Shown here: in pieces, positions 52,311-60,335 of the stretch | Layout of the letters: each line of letters begins with the position of its first letter | How positions within the stretch are numbered: position 1 is the stretch's first letter | Source of the DNA: Tropicimonas sp. IMCC34043 | GTDB taxonomy: Bacteria; Pseudomonadota; Alphaproteobacteria; Rhodobacterales; Rhodobacteraceae | Direction: 5' to 3' | DNA: 64,000 nucleotides | NCBI RefSeq assembly: GCF_003390845.1 | Contig: NZ_QMEK01000006.1 | Coordinates: 186,001-250,000 of the forward strand | Notes under the pieces: model-generated | The model's input: only the letters and a program-made list of their open reading frames with translations | Database searches by the model: none | What the model was told of the DNA's origin: nothing | Translations under genes and position numbers: made by a program

Positions 52311-53627
52311 ATGACGCTGAGCTTCGCCCCGGACGCGATCGAGACCTGGCCGCTTGCGCGCCTGCAGCCCTACGCGAAGAACGCGAAGGCGCACGGGCCG
52401 GACCAGGTTGCGAAGATCGCCGCCAGCATGGCCGAGTTCGGCTGGACCGTGCCCTGCCTCGTCGCCGAGGACGGTGAGCTGATCGCAGGCCACGGGCGCG
52501 TGCTGGCCGCCACGCAGCTCGGGCTGACCGAGGCGCCGGTGATCGTGCTCGGGCATCTGACCGAGGCGCAGCGGCGCGCTTACCGCATCGCGGACAACAA
52601 GCTGACCGAACTTGGCAGCTGGGACGAGGCGCTGCTGTCGGCGGAACTGAACGACCTGCTGGCCGAGGATTTCGACCTGTCGCTGGTCGGTTTCTCCGAC
52701 GGCGAGTTGGACAAGCTGCTGGCCTACGTCGCGGAAGACGACGGTGAAGAAGGTGGCGCCGGGGGCTCCGTGCGGCCGGTGACCATCCCCGAGCCACCGC
52801 GCAATCCAGCATCACTAACCGGGGATCTGTGGATACTTGGCGACCACCGGCTGCTCTGCGGTGACAGCACCAGCGCGGCCGACGTGCGCCGCCTGATGAA
52901 CGGCGAGCGGGCGATCCTGTTCGCGACCGATCCGCCCTATCTGGTGGACTACGACGGCTCGAACCATCCGACCCGCAACAAGGATTGGTCCGCGTCCTGC
53001 GGCACGACCTGGGACGACAGTTCGCAGGGCGCGGAGCTCTACGACGGCTTCATCGCCGCCGCCGTCGCCGAGGCGATCGCCGAGGACGCCGCCTGGTACT
53101 GCTGGCACGCCTCGCGCCGCCAGGCGATGCTCGAGGCCTGCTGGGAAAAGGCCGGGGCCTTCGTCCACCAGCAGATCATCTGGGTGAAGGACCGCGGAGT
53201 TCTGACCCGGTCTCATTACCTCTGGAAGCACGAGCCCTGTTTCATGGGCTGGCGCCGCCCGAACCGCCCGCCGAAGGTGGCGGAGCAGACGCTGCCCTCG
53301 ACTTGGGAAATGCCGTCCTTCGCCAAGGACGAGCGCCCCGACCATCCGACGCCGAAACCGCTCGACGCGTTCGGCATCCCGATGCGCCAGCATGTGGCGC
53401 GGGGTGGGCTCTGCTACGAGCCGTTCTCGGGCTCCGGTTCGCAAATCATGGCGGGCGAGGCCAATGGCCGGCGCGTCTTCGCGATGGAGATCAGCCCCGC
53501 CTATGTCGATGTCGCCGTGGAACGCTGGCAGGCGGAAACGGGGCGAGAGGCAATCCTCGATGGCGACGGCCGGACCTTCGCCAAGTTGAAGGCCAAGCGG
53601 CTTGGGGAGACCGAGCATCAGCTATAA
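52311..53627 (+). CDS. ParB-like N-terminus fused to DNA methyltransferase
   Basis: 438 residues from ATG 52311. Residues about 15-100 are a ParB/Srx nuclease-like domain with G-H-G-R (60-63) and A-Y-R-I-A-D-N-K. From about 170 the chain is an N4/N6 DNA methyltransferase with D-P-P-Y (207-210), H-P-T-P-K-P and the SAM motif F-S-G-S-G near the C-terminus. Such fusions are frequent orphan methylases in alphaproteobacterial phages and protect phage DNA from host restriction. No cognate restriction enzyme is adjacent. Confidence 0.88.
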   Translation: MTLSFAPDAIETWPLARLQPYAKNAKAHGPDQVAKIAASMAEFGWTVPCLVAEDGELIAGHGRVLAATQLGLTEAPVIVLGHLTEAQRRAYRIADNKLTELGSWDEALLSAELNDLLAEDFDLSLVGFSDGELDKLLAYVAEDDGEEGGAGGSVRPVTIPEPPRNPASLTGDLWILGDHRLLCGDSTSAADVRRLMNGERAILFATDPPYLVDYDGSNHPTRNKDWSASCGTTWDDSSQGAELYDGFIAAAVAEAIAEDAAWYCWHASRRQAMLEACWEKAGAFVHQQIIWVKDRGVLTRSHYLWKHEPCFMGWRRPNRPPKVAEQTLPSTWEMPSFAKDERPDHPTPKPLDAFGIPMRQHVARGGLCYEPFSGSGSQIMAGEANGRRVFAMEISPAYVDVAVERWQAETGREAILDGDGRTFAKLKAKRLGETEHQL

Positions 53628-53650
53628 CGCGGGTTAGCCAAATCGCGGCG

Positions 53651-54508
53651 TCAGCAGTCCGATGCTTCGGTTTGCAATCTATACTGTTGCAGCCCGTTGG
53701 CTTCTGAAAGGCCCCGGTATTCAAAAACGATGCGAGCCCCTCTATTCACGAAATCTCTGAATAAGGGATCAGAACACACATTGCCACTGACAATTGGACC
53801 CATAATGAGATCGAATACTGAGCCGTTCATTGCGGCTGAATTCCCTGTCAGCATGTATTCTAGGGTTAGCTCCCGTCCGCTTGACTTCGCCCCTGTAAGC
53901 ATCGTTTCGGCGTCAACCAACTGAGGCACGTTAGCTTCAAGAAGAGCGGCTTGTATTCGTACGGCGCGTTCAATCGGCATGTCTCTGACGTTAACCACCG
54001 CGTCGCGGTTCATTCCATCCAGCACAACTTTGAAGAAGCTGGTCAAGAAGAGGACAGCGACGCCACAAGCAGAAAATGCGACAATGCGGCCAAGTAGCGC
54101 CATTTCCGATCTTGCTTCAATACGTCCCTTTTCGATGGGGCGCTTGAAAATCAAGATCAGAGAAATTATGGGAATTGCAGCCATGAAGGCGTTTCCAGAA
54201 CATCCGTATGCGTCCATTGAACGACGACGGGAGAAATGAGCCAAAATCGCCATCAATACAGCAGTTAGCGCAAGCCAAGTTCCGGCCGCAAAGTCCACGT
54301 CATTTTCCGCCATCGAGAGAAATGCAGAGGGTAGAACAAATTGTGCTGCTGCAACCGCGAGATAGGCTATGCCAAAACTGAATCGCCCGAGGGGGCTCAC
54401 CTCCCGCGACGATGCAGACAGAACAAGCAGGGCCAAGAAAAAGAGCCCGGCGACTATCAAGTATCTAGTTAGGAAGTTGTTTGTTCCAATGATAACGAAT
54501 TCTGCCAT
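53651..54508 (-). CDS. Multi-pass membrane cargo protein of unknown function
   Basis: 285 residues on the strand opposite to the phage operon and AT-richer than its neighbours. Five membrane helices lie in residues 10-165; the C-terminal ~115 residues form a soluble domain with Cys (N-V-C-S-D-P, final D-C). No family recognised. Orientation, composition and position between methyltransferase and terminase genes mark it as a lysogeny-expressed cargo (moron); such membrane proteins often block superinfection. Confidence 0.6.
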   Translation of the reverse strand: MAEFVIIGTNNFLTRYLIVAGLFFLALLVLSASSREVSPLGRFSFGIAYLAVAAAQFVLPSAFLSMAENDVDFAAGTWLALTAVLMAILAHFSRRRSMDAYGCSGNAFMAAIPIISLILIFKRPIEKGRIEARSEMALLGRIVAFSACGVAVLFLTSFFKVVLDGMNRDAVVNVRDMPIERAVRIQAALLEANVPQLVDAETMLTGAKSSGRELTLEYMLTGNSAAMNGSVFDLIMGPIVSGNVCSDPLFRDFVNRGARIVFEYRGLSEANGLQQYRLQTEASDC

Positions 54509-54672
54509 ACTCGATCCTCAACAGGCGCATGTAGCATCATCTTTCGGTCCGCGCTCAGGAGCCGTTCTCATTCGCTACTCGCGAAATCGGCACGGAGCAA
54601 GCGATGTTGACCACACTTGCCCCGGTTCAGCCGCAGCATTCGATCGAGAGCGTTAAGCCAAGAACCCAAGGT

Positions 54673-54897
54673 ATGAAACAAGGTAGAATCATGTCGTTGG
54701 GGGAAGCCGCGGCGAATGTCGTCGTCGGCTACGTTCTGGCCACCGCCACGCAGATCGTCGTCTTCCCGTGGTTCGGGATCGAGACGGGCCTCGCGGAGCA
54801 TCTGACCATCGGCCTCGCCTTCGTCGGCGTCTCGCTGGCGCGCGGCTACCTGCTGCGCCGGCTGTTCGAGACGATCCGGATGCGGAGCATGGAGTGA
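54673..54897 (+). CDS. DUF7220-like small membrane protein
   Basis: 74 residues from ATG 54673 (M-K-Q-G-R-I-M-S-L-G-E-A). Two membrane segments (A-A-N-V-V-V-G-Y-V-L-A-T-A-T-Q-I-V-V-F-P and L-T-I-G-L-A-F-V-G-V-S-L-A-R) and a basic end L-R-R-L-F-E-T-I-R. This matches the small DUF7220 family of prophages. Function unknown. Confidence 0.6.
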   Translation: MKQGRIMSLGEAAANVVVGYVLATATQIVVFPWFGIETGLAEHLTIGLAFVGVSLARGYLLRRLFETIRMRSME

Positions 54898-54951
54898 AGA
54901 ACCGCCGCCCCGTGCGGAACGGCGGCCATCGACTTGTCGGGGTCCGGTGCG

Positions 54952-55525
54952 TCAGGCGGCAGGGAGTTTGTACACGCGCGCCCGGTTCTCGACCTTCTCC
55001 GAGGTCACTTCGAGCCCGAGCTTCTTCTTCAGCGCCCCGGCCATCGCGCCGCGCACGGCGTGCGACTGCCAGCCCGTCGCGGCCATGATCTCCTCGATGG
55101 TCGCGCCGTCCGGAGCGTGCGGCATGGCGATCAGCGTGGCCTGCTTGGTGCCCTCGCGCGGCGTGCGCGTCTTGGGCGCGGACTCGGTCTCGGTGGGAGT
55201 GTCCGGCGCGGGCTCCTCGCTCGGCGCGTCCGTCGCGCCCGTTGGCGCGGGGTTCGCGTCTTCGGGCTCGATCCCGATGGCGGCAAGGCCGGCGTCGGTG
55301 GCGATCAGTGTGACGCCGTGGCCGTCGCCGGTCTCGCGCCAGACGGGCTCGCCCTTGCACATGTCCGCGTCGACCTCCTGCAGGAAGCCCTTGGCGATCA
55401 TCGCGTCGACCACCTTGGCGGCAGCCCCGCCGCGCAGGCTTTCGGGTAGCGGCAGGGCGATGCGGTCCTTCGCGCTGTGCGGCGGCGCTGAGGATGATGG
55501 CTTGGGTATCGGAAAGCTTGGTCAT
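54952..55525 (-). pseudogene. DUF3489 protein, frameshifted near its N-terminus
   Basis: The start (M-T-K-L-S-D-T-Q-A-I-I-L-S-A-A-A-Q-R at 55525 downwards) is in one frame and the remainder (D-R-I-A-L-P-L-P-E-S-L-R-G-G onward, then the C-terminal DUF3489 winged helix K-Q-A-T-L-I-A-M) in another. One extra G near 55471 accounts for it. DUF3489 proteins are small HTH regulators in alphaproteobacterial mobile elements. Confidence 0.7.
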
Positions 55526-55620
55526 GGGGTCGTCTCCGTTTTCGGGCCCGCGTCATGCGGCGCCTTCTACGACCCCGAGCCGCGCAGGGCGCGCGGCGGG
55601 AGTTCCGGCAGTGCCGGAGA

Positions 55621-55893
55621 TCAGCGAGCGTGCTCGCCCTCGCCGAAGGCGCTGTCGGTGATGCGCTTCAGGAGGCTGGCGTAGTGTTCGAGTGTGCCGA
55701 CCATGGCCCAGCCCACCTCGTCGGGGTGGCAGTTGAAATGGTCGTCGCTGAGCGTCTGCAGGCGGGCGAGCATCTCGTCGATCTCGGCCTTCTTGCCGAT
55801 GAAGGCGGCGAGCGCGGCTTCCTTGTTCCGGCGCGCCTTCTCGGCGCGGACTTCGTGGCGCGGGGTGGTGATCGGGTTCAGGCGGGTGGTCAT
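55621..55893 (-). CDS. Hypothetical helical phage protein
   Basis: 90 residues from ATG 55893 (AAGGAG upstream). A basic helical N-terminus (R-H-E-V-R-A-E-K-A-R-R-N-K-E-A-A-L) and a second helix with D-E-V-G-W-A-M-V-G-T-L-E-H-Y. Conserved-looking but not recognised. It is upstream of the DUF3489 gene on the same strand, so these two form a small minus-strand unit divergent from terminase. Confidence 0.55.
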   Translation of the reverse strand: MTTRLNPITTPRHEVRAEKARRNKEAALAAFIGKKAEIDEMLARLQTLSDDHFNCHPDEVGWAMVGTLEHYASLLKRITDSAFGEGEHAR

Positions 55894-56006
55894 CGTGGTG
55901 GCTCCTTGGGTCGAGTTGCATTGCTTCGTTGGAGTGACGTTCGCTCCGGTGGCGACGCTTATCAACTCGATAAGCACATGATCTTGAATGATAATCGGAG
56001 CTGTCG

Positions 56007-56567
56007 ATGCAGGGCATGAGCGAGCGCCAGTACGCCGCGCATGTCGGGCTGTCGCGGGGCGCGATCCAGAAGGCGAAGGCGGCCGAGCGGCTGGTCCTCT
56101 ATCCTGACGGCAGCATCAACGCGGCCGCCAGCGACGCCAGGCGTGCCGAGACGACGGACCCGTCGAAGACCCGCAAGCCGCCCGCGCCGAAGCTGAAGCC
56201 GGTCCCCGAGGCTGCCGTGGCCGCGGTCGGCGACACGCTCCGAGAACAGGGGCTGGCGGTTCCGGCGGTCGGCGGCGGCACGACCTTCCTGCAGGCGAAG
56301 ACCGCGAACGAGGTGCTGAAGGCGCAGGAGCGGCGCATCCGGCTCCAGAAGCTGAAGGGGGAGTTGATCGAGCGGGCCCGCGCGCTGGCGCTGGTGTTCC
56401 GGCTGGCGCGGGAGGAACGGGACGCGTGGGTGAACTGGCCCGCGCGTGCGGCGGCGCTGATGGCGGCGGAACTGGGCGTGGAGCCGGCCGCGATGCAGAA
56501 GGTGCTGGAGAGACATGTACGCGCCCACCTCGACGAACTCGCCGAGGTCCGGCCCGACTTCCGGTGA
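56007..56567 (+). CDS. Terminase small subunit (Nu1-like)
   Basis: 186 residues. N-terminal HTH (R-Q-Y-A-A-H-V-G-L-S-R-G-A-I-Q-K-A) with Y-P-D-G-S-I-N, as in lambda Nu1, then a helical oligomerisation region (E-V-L-K-A-Q-E-R-R-I-R-L-Q-K-L-K-G-E-L) and a C-terminal large-subunit contact region. It recognises the packaging site. Overlaps the large subunit gene by 53 nt. Confidence 0.82.
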   Translation: MQGMSERQYAAHVGLSRGAIQKAKAAERLVLYPDGSINAAASDARRAETTDPSKTRKPPAPKLKPVPEAAVAAVGDTLREQGLAVPAVGGGTTFLQAKTANEVLKAQERRIRLQKLKGELIERARALALVFRLAREERDAWVNWPARAAALMAAELGVEPAAMQKVLERHVRAHLDELAEVRPDFR

Positions 56568-58521
56568 GAGCGGCGATGGCCTGACGGACTTCGACGGCGC
56601 GGGCGAGATCCTGCGCGCCTGGGGCAACGGGCTGCGGCCCGACCCGGACCTGACCGTTTCGGAATGGGCGGACCGGCACCGGATGCTCTCGGGCCGCGCC
56701 TCGGCCGAGCCAGGGCGATATCGCACGGTGCGCACGCCCTACATGCGCGAGATCATGGACCGGCTGTCGCCCGGCGATCCCACGCAGCGGATCGTGTTCA
56801 TGAAAGCGGCACAGGTCGGCGCGACCGAGGCCGGCAACAACTGGATCGGCTTCGTCATCCACCAGGCGCCGGGGCCGATGCTGGCGGTCCAGCCCACCGT
56901 GGAACTGGCCAAGCGCAACTCGCGCCAGCGGATCGACCCGCTGATCGACGAAAGCCCCGAGCTGCGGGAGCGGGTGAAGCCCGCGCGATCCCGCGACGCG
57001 GGCAACACCATGCTGTCGAAGGAGTTCGCGGGCGGCATCCTGATCATGACGGGGGCGAACTCGGCAGTCGGGCTGCGCTCCACCCCGGCGCGGTACATCT
57101 TCCTCGACGAGGTCGACGCCTATCCGGCGTCCGCCGACGAGGAAGGCGATCCGGTGACACTGGCGGAAGCCCGGTCGCTGACCTTCGCCCACCGGCGCAA
57201 GGTATTCCTGGTCTCGACCCCAACTATCCGGGGGCTGAGCCGGATCGAGCGCGAGTACGAGGCCAGCGACCAGCGGCGGTACTTCGTGCCGTGCCCGCAT
57301 TGCGGTGCGATGCAGTGGCTGAAGTTCGACCGGCTGCGCTGGCAGAAGGGGCGGCCGGAGACGGCGGAATATCACTGCGAGGGCTGCGAGAGGCCCATCG
57401 CGGAACACCACAAGACGGCGATGCTGGAGGGTGGCGAATGGCGGGCGACCGCCACGGCCGCCGATCCGACCACGGTCGGGTACCATCTCTCGGCGCTCTA
57501 CTCGCCGATCGGCTGGCTGAGCTGGGAGCGGATCGTGCGAGCATGGGACGCAGCGCAGGGGTCGGACGAGGCGATCAAGGCGTTCCGCAACACGATCCTC
57601 GGAGAGACATGGGTCGAGACCGGTGAGGCGCCCGACTGGCAGCGGCTCTACGACCGTCGCGAGCGCTGGACCTCCGGCACCGTGCCTGCGGGCGGGCTGT
57701 TCCTGACCGCCGGGGCCGACGTCCAGAAGGATCGGATCGAGGTCGATGTCTGGGCCTGGGGTCGTGGGCTGGAAAGCTGGCTCGTCGACCACGTCGTCAT
57801 CGAGGGCGGGCCGGATCGGCATGACGCTTGGTCGGAGCTGACCGCGCTGCTTGACCGAAGTTGGCAGCACGAACGCGGCGCGCATCTGCGCATCGCGCGG
57901 CTCGCCATCGACACCGGCTATAAGGCTCCGGCCGTCTATTCCTGGTCGCGGGCGCAAGGCTTCGCGCAGGTGTCGCCGGTGAAGGGTGTCGAGGGGTTCA
58001 ACCGCTCGAGCCCGGTGTCCGGCCCGACCTTCGTCGACGCGACCGAGGGCGGGAAACGTCTGCGGCGCGGGGCGCGGCTCTGGACCGTGGCGGTCTCGAC
58101 CTTCAAGGCCGAGACCTACCGCTTCCTGCGGCTGGCGCGGCCGACCGAGGAGGACATGGCCGACGGGGCGGCGTTCCCGCCCGGCTCGGTGCACTTGCCG
58201 CATTGGGTCGAGAACGAATGGCTGAAGCAGTTCGTGGCCGAGCAGCTGGTGACGGTGCGCACGAAGCGCGGCTTCGCCCGGCTGGAATGGCAGAAGCTGC
58301 GCGAGCGGAACGAGGCGCTGGACTGCCGGGTCTATGCCCGCGCCGCCGCCTGGATCGCGGGCGCGGACCGCTGGCCCGACGAGAAATGGCGCGACCTCGA
58401 GGATCAGCTTGGGGCCGCCCCCACCGACACCGATCCCGCCGGGCAGATCAACCGGCCGGGACAGGCCCCGCAGGGCAAGCGCCGCTCCGACTGGCTCGGA
58501 CGGCGCGGAGGATGGTTCTGA
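56515..58521 (+). CDS. Terminase large subunit (gpA family)
   Basis: 668 residues. Packaging ATPase with K-A-A-Q-V-G-A-T-E (97-105) and Walker B Y-I-F-L-D-E-V-D-A-Y, a zinc motif C-P-H-C...C-E-G-C, and nuclease acids in G-A-D-V-Q-K-D and A-I-D-T-G. Belongs to the lambda gpA/GpA-like family, matching the gpW and gpB-type portal genes that follow. Confidence 0.92.
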   Translation: MYAPTSTNSPRSGPTSGESGDGLTDFDGAGEILRAWGNGLRPDPDLTVSEWADRHRMLSGRASAEPGRYRTVRTPYMREIMDRLSPGDPTQRIVFMKAAQVGATEAGNNWIGFVIHQAPGPMLAVQPTVELAKRNSRQRIDPLIDESPELRERVKPARSRDAGNTMLSKEFAGGILIMTGANSAVGLRSTPARYIFLDEVDAYPASADEEGDPVTLAEARSLTFAHRRKVFLVSTPTIRGLSRIEREYEASDQRRYFVPCPHCGAMQWLKFDRLRWQKGRPETAEYHCEGCERPIAEHHKTAMLEGGEWRATATAADPTTVGYHLSALYSPIGWLSWERIVRAWDAAQGSDEAIKAFRNTILGETWVETGEAPDWQRLYDRRERWTSGTVPAGGLFLTAGADVQKDRIEVDVWAWGRGLESWLVDHVVIEGGPDRHDAWSELTALLDRSWQHERGAHLRIARLAIDTGYKAPAVYSWSRAQGFAQVSPVKGVEGFNRSSPVSGPTFVDATEGGKRLRRGARLWTVAVSTFKAETYRFLRLARPTEEDMADGAAFPPGSVHLPHWVENEWLKQFVAEQLVTVRTKRGFARLEWQKLRERNEALDCRVYARAAAWIAGADRWPDEKWRDLEDQLGAAPTDTDPAGQINRPGQAPQGKRRSDWLGRRGGWF

Positions 58522-58522
58522 C

Positions 58523-58732
58523 ATGACCGACTGGACGGAAACCGAGCTCTCGGCGCTGCGCCGGGCCTATGCCAGCGGCACGACCCGGGTCAGCTATGAC
58601 GGCAAGTCGGTCGACTATGGCTCGGCCGAAGATCTGCTCGCTCGCATCCGGACTATCGAGCGCGCCATCGCCGGGATCACGCGTCCGCTGCCGGTGGCGG
58701 GGCTCGCGGGCTTCAGCCGCGGGGATCGCTGA
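58523..58732 (+). CDS. gpW-like head-tail joining protein
   Basis: 69 residues. L-S-A-L-R-R-A-Y-A-S-G-T-T-R-V-S-Y-D-G-K and a following L-x-x-R-I-x-x-I-E-R motif match the lambda gpW family. It plugs the connector after packaging. Its stop overlaps the portal ATG. Confidence 0.8.
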   Translation: MTDWTETELSALRRAYASGTTRVSYDGKSVDYGSAEDLLARIRTIERAIAGITRPLPVAGLAGFSRGDR

Positions 58733-60331
58733 TGTCGGCGACCTGGTTCGATCACGCCATCGCCACGGTGGCCCCGCGCATGGCGGCCCGCCGCGTGATG
58801 GCGCGGCAGGCCTTCGATACCCTGACGCGGGGCTATGACGGTGCCGCGCGCGGGCGGCGAACCGAGGGTTGGCGCGCGCCGGGATCCTCCGCCGACACCG
58901 AGATCGGCGTGGCCGGGGCGCTGTTGCGTGACCGGATGCGCGATCTGGTGCGCAACAACCCGCATGCGGCCAAGGCCGTGGCGGTGCTGGTCAACAACAT
59001 CATCGGCGCGGGCATCATGCCCCGCGCCGCCAGTGGGGACGACACGCTGGACCGGAAGGTCGACGCACTCTTCGAACGCTGGACGGCGGAGTGCGACGCC
59101 GATGGCCAGCTCGACTTCTACGGGCTGCAGACGCTGATCTGCCGCGAGATGGTCGAGGCGGGTGAGGTGCTGGTGCGCCGCCGTATGCGGCGTGCGAGCG
59201 ACGGCCTTCCGGTGCCGCTGCAGTTGCAGGTGTTGGAGGCCGACTTTCTCGACGCCACGAAGTCCGGCGCCATCGGCGCAGGACGCCTTGTGCAGGGGAT
59301 CGAGTTCGACCCGGTCGGCAAGCGCCGGGCGTACTGGCTGCATGCCGAACATCCTGGCGATGCCTATGGCGCCTTGCAGAACGGGTTGCAGAGTCGCCCG
59401 GTCCCGGCGAGCGAGATCGCCCATGTCTACGAGAAGCAGCGCACGCAGGCGCGCGGCGTTCCCTGGGGCGCGCCGGTGATCCGGTCCTTGCGCGATCTCG
59501 ACGACTACGAGGTGGCCGAACTGGTCCGCAAGAAGACCGAGGCCTGCGTCACCGCCATCGTCTTCGGCGACGACGAGGCGCAGCAGGGCATCGCGCCCTC
59601 CGTGGTCGACGCCGACGGCAACCGGGTCGAGCAGTTCGAACCGGGGCTGATCGCCTATGCCGTCGCACCAAAGGTGCGCCATCGTCCTTGGCCCGCCTTC
59701 GGCGGGACGCGGCAAGGACATCCGGTTCAACCAGCCCTCCGCCACCGGGGGCTATGGAGAATACAAGCGGGCCAGCCTGCACACGATCTCGGCCGGGTTC
59801 CGGGTGCCCTACGAGTTGCTGACCGGGGATCTGTCCCAGGTGAACTATTCCTCGATCCGGGCGGGTCTCGTCGAGTTCCGCCGCCAGATCGACGCGGTGC
59901 AATGGCAGCTCTTCATCCCGATGTTCTGCGCCCCGGTCTGGCGCTGGTTCACCGAAGCGGCGTGGGCGGCGGGTCAGATCCCGTCGCCCATCGTACCGGT
60001 CGAATGGTCGCCGCCGAAGTTCGAGGCGGTCGATCCGCAGAAGGACGCGATGGCGAACCTGCTGTCGATCCGCTCGGGCACCATGACGTTGGCCGAGGTG
60101 ATCGCGCGGCAGGGCCGCAATCCCGACGCGGTGCTCGCCGAGATCGCCGCGACCAACGCCAAGCTCGGCGCGCTGGGGCTGGTGCTCGACAGCGATCCGC
60201 GCCGTGTCACGAAAACCGGCAGTGCGCAGACCGGCGATCCGGCGACCGATCCTGCCGCCAACGAACCAGACACCGACGACCCGGGCGCCGACGCGGACAA
60301 TGACCCGGCTCAGGCCGACCAACAGGACTGA
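58732..60331 (+). pseudogene. Lambda gpB-type portal gene broken by a 46-nt insertion
   Basis: The frame from 58732 reads a clear portal (V-R-N-N-P-H-A-A-K-A-V, L-V-R-R-R, Y-E-V-A-E-L-V-R-K-K) to L-I-A-Y-A at 59661, then loses similarity. The frame from 59708 resumes at R-G-K-D-I-R-F-N-Q-P-S-A and reads the rest of the portal (L-L-T-G-D-L-S-Q-V-N-Y-S-S-I) to 60331. Removing 59662-59707 joins both into one portal. The product would be about 517 residues. Without removal, no functional portal is made. Confidence 0.75.
59662..59707. repeat. 46-nt double-hairpin insert in the portal gene
   Basis: CGCACC-AAA-GGTGCG (59664-59678) and CCCGCC-TTC-GGCGGG (59692-59706) are two perfect 6-bp hairpins with 3-nt loops, 13 nt apart (a segment starting CCA and ending TGG). 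The insert length is not a multiple of three. No target-site duplication is evident. Confidence 0.55.
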
Positions 60332-60335
60332 CCCC

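Noticed and set aside
59662-59707. Intein or group I/II intron in the portal gene
   Set aside because: 46 nt is far too short for either, and no conserved core motifs are present.
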